NCBI RefSeq assembly: GCF_013404075.1
Contig: NZ_JACBJQ010000015.1
Coordinates: 1-64,000, forward strand
Length of the DNA: 64,000 nt
DNA from: Mycolicibacterium vinylchloridicum
Lineage (GTDB): Bacteria > Actinomycetota > Actinomycetes > Mycobacteriales > Mycobacteriaceae
Direction: 5' to 3'
Translations under genes and position numbers: made by a program
The notes under the pieces: generated by a model
What the model was told of the DNA's origin: nothing
Databases searched by the model: none
Seen by the model: the letters and a program-made list of their open reading frames with translations, nothing else
Shown: piece by piece, positions 38,018 through 45,980 of the stretch
How the letters are laid out: each line of letters begins with the position of its first letter
How positions within the stretch are numbered: the stretch's first letter is position 1

Positions 38018-38071
38018 GCTTCCGGGTGGCTGCGGCACTGACCGGTCAGCTCGGCTGACTACGCTGACGAC

Positions 38072-38905
38072 GTGACCGACAAACCCGGCTCGGACGACTC
38101 CATCCCGGAATCCGCCACTGCGACGGACGCTCCGGACGACACCACCGCTGACGACGCCCCTGAGGAAGGGGAGAAGAAGCGGTCGGCTCTCAAAGAGGGC
38201 GCGATCCTCGTTGCCATCGCGGTGGTCCTCTACTACGTGATGCTGACGTTCATCGCGCGCCCGTACCTGATTCCGTCGGAGTCGATGGAGCCGACTCTGC
38301 ACGGCTGCGCCGGCTGCGTCGGCGACCGGATCATGGTGGACAAGGTCACCTACCGGTTCAGTGAGCCGAGCCCCGGTGACGTCGTCGTCTTCAAAGGCCC
38401 GCCCAACTGGAACGTGGGCTACAAGTCCATCCGCTCGGACAACACCGCGATCCGGTACCTGGAGAATGCGCTCTCGGTCGTCGGTTTCGTGCCGCCGGAT
38501 GAGAATGACCTGGTCAAGCGGATTATCGCGACCGGTGGTCAGACCGTGGAGTGCCGCGCCGACACCGGTTTGACCGTCGACGGCAAGCCGCTCAAGGAGC
38601 CGTACCTCAACGCGCAGACCATGAACGCGGACCCGTTGGTCTACCCGTGTCTGGGCAACGAGTTCGGTCCGGTCAAGGTGCCCGAGGGCCGGCTGTGGGT
38701 GATGGGCGACAACCGCACCCACTCGGCGGACTCGCGAGCGCACTGCACCAGCACTCCCGAGGACGCCCAGAAAGGCATCCTGTGCACCGGTGACCCGATG
38801 GCCGGCACCGTTCCGGTCGACAACGTCATCGGCAAGGCGCGGTTCATCGCGTGGCCGCCCTCTCGCTGGGGTGGTGTGTCCTCGGTCAACCCGCAGCAGG
38901 GCTGA
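38072..38905 (+). CDS. lepB: Signal peptidase I
   Basis: LepB cleaves signal peptides from Sec- and Tat-exported proteins on the outer face of the membrane. The 277-residue protein has an acidic cytoplasmic N-terminus (residues 1-40) and one membrane helix (about 43-63). The catalytic serine is in IPSESMEPT, the catalytic lysine in VKRIIATGG, and the GDNR motif in [13 protein letters not shown]. The start is GTG at 38072. Secreted proteins elsewhere in the window (DacB, MPT63-like, fasciclin) are probable substrates. Confidence 0.95.
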   Translation: MTDKPGSDDSIPESATATDAPDDTTADDAPEEGEKKRSALKEGAILVAIAVVLYYVMLTFIARPYLIPSESMEPTLHGCAGCVGDRIMVDKVTYRFSEPSPGDVVVFKGPPNWNVGYKSIRSDNTAIRYLENALSVVGFVPPDENDLVKRIIATGGQTVECRADTGLTVDGKPLKEPYLNAQTMNADPLVYPCLGNEFGPVKVPEGRLWVMGDNRTHSADSRAHCTSTPEDAQKGILCTGDPMAGTVPVDNVIGKARFIAWPPSRWGGVSSVNPQQG

Positions 38906-38916
38906 CCGTGCCGGCG

Positions 38917-39645
38917 ATGACGTGGCCGCCGCGGACGGTGATCCGCAAATCGTCGGGACTGCGCACACTCGAATCTGCTTTGTACCGAAGCGGTTTGGGT
39001 CCGGTGGCCGGGGTCGACGAGGTGGGCCGCGGAGCCTGCGCGGGGCCGTTGGTGGTGGCGGCCTGCGTGCTCAGCCCGAATCGCCTCGAGAGCCTCGCGG
39101 CCTTGGACGACTCCAAGAAGCTCAACGAGGCCGAACGCGAGCGCCTGTTCCCGATCATCAAGCGCTACGCGCTGGCCTATCACGTGGTGTTCATCCCGGC
39201 CCCCGAGGTGGATCGCCGCGGAGTGCATGTGGCCAACATCGAAGGGATGCGCAGGGCGGTGGCGGGGTTGTCGGTACGGCCGGGGTATGTGCTGTCCGAC
39301 GGCTTCCGGGTGCCGGGGCTGCCGATGCCGTCGCTACCGGTGATCGGCGGGGATGCCGCGGCGGCCTGTATCGCGGCGGCCAGCGTGCTGGCCAAAGTCA
39401 GCCGGGACCGGCTGATGGTCGCGATGGACCAAGAACACCCCGGCTACGGCTTCGCCGAACACAAGGGGTACAGCACCCCGGCGCACAGCGCGGCGCTGAG
39501 CAGCCTGGGCCCGTGCCGCCAGCACCGGTTTTCCTACATCAATGTCCGGCGGGTGGCGGGTATCGGTGGTAGCGAGATGGTGGTGGACTGCCCACCACCG
39601 CAGCACGGTGATCAGGTGTCAGTCGCACGCGAGGACACGGTGTGA
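38917..39645 (+). CDS. rnhB: Ribonuclease HII
   Basis: RNase HII removes RNA, including single ribonucleotides, from RNA-DNA hybrids. The 242-residue protein has the signature [15 protein letters not shown] with its first acidic pair, [11 protein letters not shown], the aspartate of LSDGFRVPG, and [18 protein letters not shown] chose the ATG at 38917, giving [12 protein letters not shown] as in mycobacterial homologues; GTG at 38908 is also possible. The last 30 residues after NVRRVAG are a variable tail. It lies 11 bases after lepB. Confidence 0.95.
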   Translation: MTWPPRTVIRKSSGLRTLESALYRSGLGPVAGVDEVGRGACAGPLVVAACVLSPNRLESLAALDDSKKLNEAERERLFPIIKRYALAYHVVFIPAPEVDRRGVHVANIEGMRRAVAGLSVRPGYVLSDGFRVPGLPMPSLPVIGGDAAAACIAAASVLAKVSRDRLMVAMDQEHPGYGFAEHKGYSTPAHSAALSSLGPCRQHRFSYINVRRVAGIGGSEMVVDCPPPQHGDQVSVAREDTV

Positions 39646-39695
39646 GACAAGATGGACGAACGCCCCGATGAGACGACAAGAGGACCGCTGAGCCG

Positions 39696-40001
39696 ATGAG
39701 TGCCGAAGATCTCGAAAAGTACGAGACCGAGATGGAGCTCTCGCTCTACCGCGAATACAAGGACATCGTGGGGCAGTTCAGCTATGTCGTGGAGACCGAG
39801 CGCCGCTTCTACCTGGCCAACAGCGTCGAGCTGGTGCCGCGGAACACCGACGGCGAGGTGTACTTCGAGCTACGCCTGTCCGATGCATGGGTGTGGGACA
39901 TGTACCGCCCGGCCCGGTTCGTCAAGCAGGTCCGGGTGATCACGTTCAAGGACGTCAACATCGAAGAGGTCGAGAAGCCCGAGCTGCGGCTGCCCGAGTA
40001 G
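39696..40001 (+). CDS. DUF2469 family protein
   Basis: A 101-residue actinobacterial protein of the DUF2469 family (Rv2901c by position), MSAEDLEKYETEMELSLYRE and so on, acidic and soluble. The function is not established. It nearly always follows rnhB in actinobacteria, which suggests a nucleic-acid-related role, but that is inference. ATG at 39696. It is convergent with the ROK regulator gene with one base between stop codons. Confidence 0.92.
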   Translation: MSAEDLEKYETEMELSLYREYKDIVGQFSYVVETERRFYLANSVELVPRNTDGEVYFELRLSDAWVWDMYRPARFVKQVRVITFKDVNIEEVEKPELRLPE

Positions 40002-40002
40002 G

Positions 40003-41181
40003 TCAGCGCAGCGATGCGTCGATCGCTCCCGCCGACAGGATCTTCTCCAGAATCAGTGCTGCGCTGCCGATGTTGCCGGCCTTGTCGCCGTAGGTGGACG
40101 GCACGACCTGCAGGTGTCGGGTAGCCAGCGCAGTTGCGTTGCCGTACAAGGTTTCTCGCAGGCCGGCGACGAAAACGTCGTAGGCGCCCGACATGTCGCC
40201 GCCGACGACAAGCACCTCGGGGTTGAGCAGGTTCACCGCGGCGGCGACCACTTCGCCGACGTGACGGCCACTTTCGCGCAACAGCCGGCGCACCTCGCCG
40301 TCGCCGTGATTGGCCAATTCGACGACGTCGCGGATGTGGTTGACGGCGCGGCCCTGCTCTTGCAGGGTGCGCACCAATGCCCACCCACCGGCGATGGCCT
40401 CCAGGCAGCCGGTGTCACCGCAGCGGCACGGGATGCCCGCGGCGGCGGCGGTCTTGTTGTGGCCGAATTCGCCGGCAGCGCCCAGGGCGCCGCGCTGCAG
40501 CACGCCGCCGCACACGATGCCGGCACCCAGCCCGGTGGAGGCCTTGATCAGGAGCAGGTCGCGGTGGATCTTCAGCGGGCCGCGGCGTTCGGAGAGGGCC
40601 TGGACGTTGGTGTCGTTGTCGAGCACGATCGGCGCCGACGTCAGCTTGCGGAAGTAGGGCTCCAGGGGGACGCCGTCCCAGCCGCTCATCACCGGCGAGG
40701 CCAGGCTGCAGCCGTTCTTCTGATCGACGGTGCCGGGCAGCGACACCCCGACGCCGAGGACATCACGGGTGGTCCGGCCGGTTTCGTCGAGCAGCACTTC
40801 GAGGCGTTTGACCAGGTCGGGCATCAGGTCGTCGGGGCCGATGCGGATTTCGGAGTCCATATCGGTCAGCGCGTGGATGTCGCCGGCGAGGTTGCAGACC
40901 GCCAGGCGGGTGCGGCTGCGGCCGATGGCTGCCGACAGGACCACGCCGGCTTCGGCGTTGAATCGCACCAGTGCCGGGGGGCGCCCCCCGGTGGACGGCC
41001 CGTCCTCGCCTTCGGAGACGAGCCCGCGGCGGCCCAGTGCGGCGATCCGGCTACCGACAGCCGTCCTGGACAGTCCGGTCAGCTCGCGAATCTCGGTGCG
41101 GGTGGTGGCGACGCCGTCGCGGATGAGCGCGAAAATCTCCCCGGCAGTAGCGGGGGCGGCGGAACGCCTGGTGACCGGCAC
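40003..41181 (-). CDS. ROK-family transcriptional regulator
   Basis: A 392-residue ROK protein. The N-terminal winged helix (about residues 10-70, ATAGEIFALIRDG, TRTEIRELTGLSRTAVGSRI) binds DNA. The C-terminal sugar-kinase-like domain has GVSLPG, STGLGAGIVCGG and the zinc signature CRCGDTGCLE. Members repress sugar or efflux genes until an effector, often a sugar, binds. I chose GTG at 41181; the start is uncertain because GGAAAG lies unusually close. It is divergent from an MFS exporter gene, whose control is its likely task. Confidence 0.88.
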   Translation of the reverse strand: MPVTRRSAAPATAGEIFALIRDGVATTRTEIRELTGLSRTAVGSRIAALGRRGLVSEGEDGPSTGGRPPALVRFNAEAGVVLSAAIGRSRTRLAVCNLAGDIHALTDMDSEIRIGPDDLMPDLVKRLEVLLDETGRTTRDVLGVGVSLPGTVDQKNGCSLASPVMSGWDGVPLEPYFRKLTSAPIVLDNDTNVQALSERRGPLKIHRDLLLIKASTGLGAGIVCGGVLQRGALGAAGEFGHNKTAAAAGIPCRCGDTGCLEAIAGGWALVRTLQEQGRAVNHIRDVVELANHGDGEVRRLLRESGRHVGEVVAAAVNLLNPEVLVVGGDMSGAYDVFVAGLRETLYGNATALATRHLQVVPSTYGDKAGNIGSAALILEKILSAGAIDASLR

Positions 41182-41247
41182 CTTTCCATTGAACCAAGAT
41201 CTATCGCCGATCAAAAGCAATGGAGATGCGTGTCACTTTGACCTCAT

Positions 41248-41279
41248 TTAGACAAAAGTCAGTTGGAAGTGCGGTCTAA
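41248..41279. promoter_or_regulatory. Candidate operator between ROK regulator and MFS exporter
   Basis: TTAGAC at 41248-41253 and GTCTAA at 41274-41279 form an inverted repeat with 20 bases between, flanked internally by AAAGTC and AAGTG. The region is AT-richer than its surroundings and lies between the divergent starts at 41181 and 41358. It is a plausible ROK binding site. Confidence 0.4.
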
Positions 41280-41357
41280 GTGGCGCTAGGGTCGTGGGCA
41301 GGGATCAGACGCTGCAATGCGGCAGCACACCGCCACCGCACAGAAAGGCGACATCCC

Positions 41358-42575
41358 GTGACTGTCACTTCCCGACCCGCCCCGGCGGCGTCTCCCGCGC
41401 TGTGCCCGACCCGGTCAGGGCTGGGCATTCTCGCCCTGGCGCTGGGCTCGTTCGGCATCGGCACCAACGAGTTCGTCGCAATGGGGCTCTTGCCCGAGAT
41501 CGCCGGCGGACTGCATATCTCCGAGCCGACCGCGGGTCACGTCATCTCCGCCTACGCGCTCGGCGTGGTGGTCGGTGCCCCGGTGCTGGCCGCGATGACT
41601 GCCAAGTTCAACCGCAAAGTCGTACTGATGAGCCTGATGGCGCTGTTCGCCGTCGGCAACGTCGCCACCGTGCTGGCGCCCAACTATCCGATCTTGATTG
41701 CCGCGCGCTTTCTCGCCGGCCTTCCGCACGGGGCGTTCTTCGGTGTCGCGGCGCTGGTGGCCGCCCAGTTGCTCGGCCCCGAGCGGCGCGCCAAGGCCGT
41801 CGCGCAGGTGATGACCGGACTGACGGTGGCGACCGTGATCGGGGTGCCGCTGGCCTCGTGGCTGGGCCAATTGCTCGGCTGGCGTAGCGCTTTCGCGTTG
41901 ATGGTGGTGATCGGCGTGCTGACGCTCGCCGCGATCTGGATCTGGCTGCCCGACGTCGCCCCGAGTTTTGCCACGAGTACCCGATCCGAGCTGGGAGCGC
42001 TGCGCCGGCCGCAGGTGTGGCTGGCGCTGCTGATCGGCATGGTCGGCTTCGGCGGCATGTTCGCCGTCTACACCTACATCGCGACCACGCTGACCGACAT
42101 CTCTGGGGTGTCACGGTCATGGGTTCCGTTGGGGTTGATGGTTTTCGGTGTCGGGATGGTGGTCGGGAACTTCGCAGGCGGCCGGATGGCCGACCGGTCG
42201 GTGATCCGCGGGCTGTATGTGTCGATGGCGTCCCTGGCTGTGGTGCTGGCGATCTTCGTCGCCGCCGCCCACAACCCGTACACCGCGATGCTGCTGCTGT
42301 TCGGCATCGGTGCCAGCGGGGCGGCGATCGCCCCCGCGTTGCAGACCCGGCTGATGGACGTCGCTGCGCAAGCGCAGACGTTGGCCGCTGCGTTGAATCA
42401 TTCGGCGTTGAATATCGCCAACGCGTCGGGGGCGTGGATCGGCGGCCTGGTGATCGCGCTCGGTTACGGGTACACCGCACCGGCCGCCGCGGGCGCGGTG
42501 TTGGCCGTCGTCGGTTTGGTGGTGCTCACCGTTTCGGTGGCGCTGCAGCGTCGTACGTCGGCGGTGAACGCATGA
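41358..42575 (+). CDS. MFS exporter, DHA1/AraJ-like
   Basis: A 405-residue twelve-helix MFS transporter of the DHA1 type (AraJ/CmlA-like drug or sugar efflux). Typical motifs are GSFGIGTNEFVAMGLLPEIA at the first helix, SAYALGVVVGAPVLA, FNRKVVLM in loop 2-3, and AARFLAGLPHGAFFGVAALVA with the proline of motif C-like helix 5 in VIGVPLASWLGQLLGWR. GTG at 41358 is the start, nine bases after AAAGG. It is divergent from a ROK repressor and overlaps a small downstream gene (ATGA). The substrate is unknown. Confidence 0.88.
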   Translation: MTVTSRPAPAASPALCPTRSGLGILALALGSFGIGTNEFVAMGLLPEIAGGLHISEPTAGHVISAYALGVVVGAPVLAAMTAKFNRKVVLMSLMALFAVGNVATVLAPNYPILIAARFLAGLPHGAFFGVAALVAAQLLGPERRAKAVAQVMTGLTVATVIGVPLASWLGQLLGWRSAFALMVVIGVLTLAAIWIWLPDVAPSFATSTRSELGALRRPQVWLALLIGMVGFGGMFAVYTYIATTLTDISGVSRSWVPLGLMVFGVGMVVGNFAGGRMADRSVIRGLYVSMASLAVVLAIFVAAAHNPYTAMLLLFGIGASGAAIAPALQTRLMDVAAQAQTLAAALNHSALNIANASGAWIGGLVIALGYGYTAPAAAGAVLAVVGLVVLTVSVALQRRTSAVNA

Positions 42576-42697
42576 TCCGGTTCGTGGTGGCTCTTCTTCG
42601 GCGGCGCGACCCGGTGTGTGTTGATCTGTATCTGCCTGCGCGGCAACGGGTGACGATCGTCCTGGGGGAGCGGGCGGTTCGGCGGGAGGCTAGCTGA
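42572..42697 (+). CDS. Small basic protein of unknown function (41 aa)
   Basis: A 41-codon frame, MIRFVVALLRRRDPVCVDLY and onwards, whose ATG overlaps the exporter stop (ATGA) and whose TGA overlaps the ATG of the next gene by one base. This double coupling makes it likely to be translated. I recognise no family. It could be a small partner of the following protein. Confidence 0.5.
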   Translation: MIRFVVALLRRRDPVCVDLYLPARQRVTIVLGERAVRREAS

Positions 42698-43293
42698 TGA
42701 CCGATCACGTGATCTTCCGCTACGACCCGGCGCATCAGCCGGAGATCACCTTCCGTAGTGTCCCGAGCGGGTGTGCCGGGGGTGCGAATACGCTGAGCGA
42801 GGCTCGTGCGGCCTACCGGAACTGCCTGGCGGCCCGGCTGCACGTGGACCGGCGCGCGCTGCCACCCGTCGTCGAGCACATCGAAGGTTTGGTCTGCGGC
42901 ATGTGGGTTCGCGCCAAAGTCGGTGCGGTACATCGAGATAAATCCAGCGATCGGATGCTGTTGCAGATCTTGCTGGCCGAGCAGGCCGGATTGCGCGATG
43001 AGGTTTCCCGGTTGGCGTCGGCAGGGGCTCGGCCCGTTGTGGTGCTGGCCGAACCGGAGCATGCACTCGAGACAGTGGTGGATCAGCTGTCTGCGCGCGA
43101 TGTGCTCGTCGTGGCCCATTCCGACGGCAACGGATCGGTGGGCTGGGGTGTCCTGTACGGGGCCGATTCGGCTGGCAGTCAAGGTGTTCCGCGGATTTCC
43201 GACGACGAGGCTCGTACGGTGGCCGGGTTCACGCAGGGGTGTCTGGGCGGGCGAGTGGTACGGCACCGGCCCGCTGCTGGGATCGCATCATGA
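42697..43293 (+). CDS. Uncharacterised protein with HicB-like N-terminus
   Basis: A 198-residue protein I do not recognise with certainty. The first 50 residues (FRYDPAHQPEITFRSVPSG, then ANTLSEARAAYRNCLAARL) look like the HicB antitoxin fold, a partial RNase H-like module. The remainder has an alternating alpha/beta pattern (GARPVVVLAEPEHALETVV, DVLVVAHSDG) and no clear active site. The start ATG overlaps the stop of the 41-residue gene. No HicA toxin is visible next to it, so a toxin-antitoxin role is not supported. It may be part of the exporter operon. Confidence 0.65.
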   Translation: MTDHVIFRYDPAHQPEITFRSVPSGCAGGANTLSEARAAYRNCLAARLHVDRRALPPVVEHIEGLVCGMWVRAKVGAVHRDKSSDRMLLQILLAEQAGLRDEVSRLASAGARPVVVLAEPEHALETVVDQLSARDVLVVAHSDGNGSVGWGVLYGADSAGSQGVPRISDDEARTVAGFTQGCLGGRVVRHRPAAGIAS

Positions 43294-43370
43294 CCCCGTT
43301 GCTCGATAACGGGGTCGGCGGCACGGTGTCGGGGAACACTGGTGCGCAGGATGTACGCGAAGGGAGGACC

Positions 43371-44144
43371 ATGCGTGCGACACCGCAGTGCTGGCTGACC
43401 GATATGGACGGTGTGCTGGTTCGTGAGGAGCATGCGCTGCCCGGGGCCGCGGAGTTTCTGCAGTGCCTGATCGACAAGCAGCGGCGTTTCCTGGTGCTGA
43501 CCAACAATTCGATCTACACCCCGCGTGACCTGGCGGCGCGGCTGGCACGCTCGGGACTCGATGTGCCGGAGGCGGCGATCTGGACCTCGGCGCTGGCGAC
43601 GGCGGCGTTTCTGAACGACCAGCTGCCGGGCGGGTCGGCGTATGTGATCGGCGAGGCGGGGCTGACGACGGCGCTGCACGAGGCGGGTTACACGCTGACC
43701 GATACCGGCCCGGATTTCGTGGTGCTGGGGGAGACGAGGACGTACTCGTTCGAGGCGATCACGAAGGCGATCCGGTTGATCGGCAAGGGGGCGCGGTTCA
43801 TCGCGACCAATCCTGATGTGACCGGGCCGTCCGCCGAAGGGCCGCTGCCGGCGACCGGATCGGTGGCCGCGATGATCACCAAGGCCACCGGACGTGAGCC
43901 GTACTTCGTCGGCAAGCCCAACCCGATGATGTTCCGCAGTGCGCTGAATCGGATTGAGGCGCATTCGGAAAGCACGGTGATGGTCGGTGACCGGATGGAC
44001 ACCGACGTGGTGGCCGGCATCGAGGCGGGGCTGGAGACGATCTTGGTGCTGACCGGGTCGACGACGGTCGAGGACGTCGAGCGCTATCCGTTCCGGCCGG
44101 CGCGGGTGTTGCCCTCGATCGCGGAGGCGATTGATCTGATCTGA
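43371..44144 (+). CDS. HAD-IIA (NagD-like) phosphatase
   Basis: A 257-residue haloacid-dehalogenase-superfamily phosphatase of the NagD/IIA type. The nucleophile motif is LTDMDGVLV, motif II is LVLTNNS, the conserved lysine is in VGKPNPMMF, and motif III is VMVGDRMDTDVVAG. The C2-type cap lies between. NagD-like enzymes dephosphorylate small metabolites such as nucleotides or sugar phosphates. I prefer the ATG at 43371 because AAGGGAGG precedes it directly; an ATG at 43290 overlapping the upstream stop would add 27 residues of unusual sequence. Confidence 0.9.
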   Translation: MRATPQCWLTDMDGVLVREEHALPGAAEFLQCLIDKQRRFLVLTNNSIYTPRDLAARLARSGLDVPEAAIWTSALATAAFLNDQLPGGSAYVIGEAGLTTALHEAGYTLTDTGPDFVVLGETRTYSFEAITKAIRLIGKGARFIATNPDVTGPSAEGPLPATGSVAAMITKATGREPYFVGKPNPMMFRSALNRIEAHSESTVMVGDRMDTDVVAGIEAGLETILVLTGSTTVEDVERYPFRPARVLPSIAEAIDLI

Positions 44145-44159
44145 GGCGTGCGACGGCCG

Positions 44160-45020
44160 CTACGGCTCGGGCAGGTCCAACGTCGCCAGGCGCGCGGGGT
44201 CGGCGATCGAGGTGATGGCTGTCAGTCGTCCGTCTGTCACCGTGCACACCATGATGCCGAGCGGCTTGCCCTGTGTGTTCCACGCGGCGATGCCCGGCTT
44301 CCCGTTGACCAGAACGCGGCGCGCGGTCACCTTCGCGCGTCCCCCGCGTCGCACCGCGCCGATGACTTCGGTGGCTCCGATGGTGACGGTAACTCCGCGT
44401 GCGGTGTGCTGTTCCCACCTGAGGTCGGGCGCCAGCACGTCGAGCAAGGCGTCGAAGTCACCATCGCGGGCGGCCCGCAGGAACGCATCGACGACGGCAC
44501 GCTGCTCGTGGAGGGTTGACGCCGTCGGCGCCGCGCGTACTTTACGCCGCGCGCGGCTTGCGGCCATCTTCGCCGCGTCCGCCGATTTGCCGACGATGCC
44601 TGCGATGTCGGTGAAGGGAACGGCGAACATGTCGTGCAGAACGAATGCCAGCCGTTCCTCGGGTCCGAGTGAACCCAGCACGGATAACAACGCGATGCCG
44701 ACCAAGTCGGCCAGCACAGCGGAATCTTCGGGCGCATCGACATCGTCGGCCACGACGAGTTCGGGCGGACCATCGCCGAACGGAACCTCGGCCCTAGCAG
44801 CGCGAGCACGCAACATGTCGATGCAGATGCGACCAACCACGGTGGTGAGCCATCCGGCGGGGTTGTCGATCGATTCCGGTTCCTGCCAAGAGAATCGCAG
44901 CCACGTCTCCTGCACAGCGTCCTCCGCGTCGGCGTATGAACCGAGGATTCGGTGCGCGATCGTCAGCAGGCGTCCTCGCTGTGACTCGAATTGCTGCTCT
45001 GTGCTGGCGTCATGCGTCAT
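44160..45020 (-). CDS. ECF41/SigJ-like sigma factor with SnoaL-like C-terminal domain
   Basis: A 286-residue ECF sigma factor. Region 2 (RILGSYADAEDAVQETWLRFSW, residues about 24-45, and PAGWLTTVVGRICIDMLRARAAR) and region 4 (LGPEERLAFVLHDMFAVPFTDIA) are clear. After about residue 165 a SnoaL-like domain follows, as in ECF41/SigJ members, where it acts as a built-in regulator in place of a separate anti-sigma. The linker has RRGGR instead of the usual DGGGK-type motif. The ATG at 45020 is clear. It faces away from a DoxX-like gene, and matching ECF-type promoters serve both. Confidence 0.9.
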   Translation of the reverse strand: MTHDASTEQQFESQRGRLLTIAHRILGSYADAEDAVQETWLRFSWQEPESIDNPAGWLTTVVGRICIDMLRARAARAEVPFGDGPPELVVADDVDAPEDSAVLADLVGIALLSVLGSLGPEERLAFVLHDMFAVPFTDIAGIVGKSADAAKMAASRARRKVRAAPTASTLHEQRAVVDAFLRAARDGDFDALLDVLAPDLRWEQHTARGVTVTIGATEVIGAVRRGGRAKVTARRVLVNGKPGIAAWNTQGKPLGIMVCTVTDGRLTAITSIADPARLATLDLPEP

Positions 45021-45023
45021 GGT

Positions 45024-45051
45024 GTTACCTCGCGTCGGTGGAACCCGTCAT
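45024..45051 (+). promoter_or_regulatory. ECF-type promoter for the DoxX-like gene
   Basis: GTTACCTC at 45024-45031, fourteen bases, CGTCAT at 45046-45051. The identical element with the same spacing is found on the other strand at 45084-45057. CGTC-type -10 boxes are typical of ECF sigma factors. It lies 50 bases before the DoxX-like ATG. Confidence 0.65.
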
Positions 45052-45056
45052 CACCA

Positions 45057-45084
45057 ATGACGAGTCCGGACGGACTGAGGTAAC
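45057..45084 (-). promoter_or_regulatory. ECF-type autoregulatory promoter for the sigma factor gene
   Basis: On the minus strand, GTTACCTC (45084-45077), fourteen bases, CGTCAT (45062-45057). The predicted transcript starts about 30 bases before the sigma factor ATG at 45020. Identity with the opposing promoter suggests that the sigma factor drives both genes. Confidence 0.65.
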
Positions 45085-45100
45085 CACAGAGAGCGAGATC

Positions 45101-45484
45101 ATGAACGCGGGACTTTGGGTAGTTGCCGGAGTATTGGCCGTCGCATTCGCAGTCGGCGGTGCAAGCCAGATCCTGCTGAGTAAAGCCCGATATCGGGCGC
45201 TCTCGGCGAGCCAGCAGTGGGTCGACGACTTCAGCCCCGCTCACATCAAAGCGATAGGAACGATCAAGCTCATCGGTGCCACGGGGCTGGTGCTTCCCGC
45301 GTTGTTCAACGTTGCGCCGATACTGGTGCCGCTGGCGGCAACCGGGCTGATGTTGTTCATGGCCGGTGCGGCCACGACTCGCTTCCGCCGCAGTGAATGG
45401 GGCCTGATGCTCGCTGATGTCGTGTTCATCTGCGCATTCGCCTTAGTGGCGTGGGGCCGCTTCGAGCTCCACCCCTTCAGCTGA
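45101..45484 (+). CDS. DoxX-like membrane protein
   Basis: A 127-residue integral membrane protein with four predicted helices (about residues 4-24, 50-70, 72-95 and 100-120), of the DoxX-like family. It contains SPAHIKAIGTIKLIGATGLVLP, the typical second-helix region. DoxX-type proteins are linked to redox stress and thiol or quinone chemistry, but their activity is mostly unknown. The ATG at 45101 has GAGAGCGAG upstream. It is divergent from the ECF sigma factor gene and is its probable target. Confidence 0.85.
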   Translation: MNAGLWVVAGVLAVAFAVGGASQILLSKARYRALSASQQWVDDFSPAHIKAIGTIKLIGATGLVLPALFNVAPILVPLAATGLMLFMAGAATTRFRRSEWGLMLADVVFICAFALVAWGRFELHPFS

Positions 45485-45614
45485 ACCGACAATGTGAACC
45501 CCAGTTTCGGTGTCCTCGGGGGATGAGCGTGGATCTGGGGATAACTCGGCGTGTTTCGGGTGTGCAGGCTGATGGACGTTCGCGCGTGTCGGTCATGTCC
45601 TCGACTCTGCACCC

Positions 45615-45980
45615 ATGACGACGTTGACGCGCAACCAGCTCGGTGCGCTGGGCGAGCAGCTGGCGGTCGAACATCTGACCGCCCAGGGGTTGCGGATCCT
45701 GGCCCGCAACTGGCGCTGCCGCTACGGCGAACTCGACGTGATCGCCGCCGGTGCCGACGGCGCGGTGGTGTTCGTCGAGGTGAAGACCCGCACCGGCGAC
45801 GGCTTCGGCGGTTGGGAGTATGCGGTCACGCCGACCAAGGTGCGCCGGATCCGCCGGCTGGCCGGCTTGTGGCTGGCCGCTCAGGACCAGAAGTGGGCGG
45901 CGATCCGTATCGACGTCATCGGGATCCGCATCGGCCGGAAGCGCACTCCGGAAATCACCCATCTGCGCGGGGTCGGCTGA
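45615..45980 (+). CDS. yraN: YraN/UPF0102 family nuclease-like protein
   Basis: A 121-residue protein of the UPF0102 family with an endonuclease-like fold. Conserved residues are GALGEQLAVEHL, ILARNWRCRYGELDVIA and VVFVEVKTRTG, giving the E...D...ExK pattern of restriction-type nucleases. Activity has not been settled for the family, although a link with DNA recombination or transformation is common. ATG at 45615. Its TGA overlaps the comM ATG by one base, in the conserved order yraN-comM-dprA (Rv2898c-Rv2896c). Confidence 0.9.
   Translation: MTTLTRNQLGALGEQLAVEHLTAQGLRILARNWRCRYGELDVIAAGADGAVVFVEVKTRTGDGFGGWEYAVTPTKVRRIRRLAGLWLAAQDQKWAAIRIDVIGIRIGRKRTPEITHLRGVG

Noticed and set aside
42697..43293. 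HicAB toxin-antitoxin system
   Set aside because: Only a HicB-like stretch is visible; the neighbouring 41-residue frame does not resemble HicA, so a toxin-antitoxin call is not justified.
43290..43370. Earlier start for the HAD phosphatase at 43290
   Set aside because: It overlaps the upstream stop attractively (ATGA), but the strong AAGGGAGG site directly before 43371 and the family N-terminus favour the later start.
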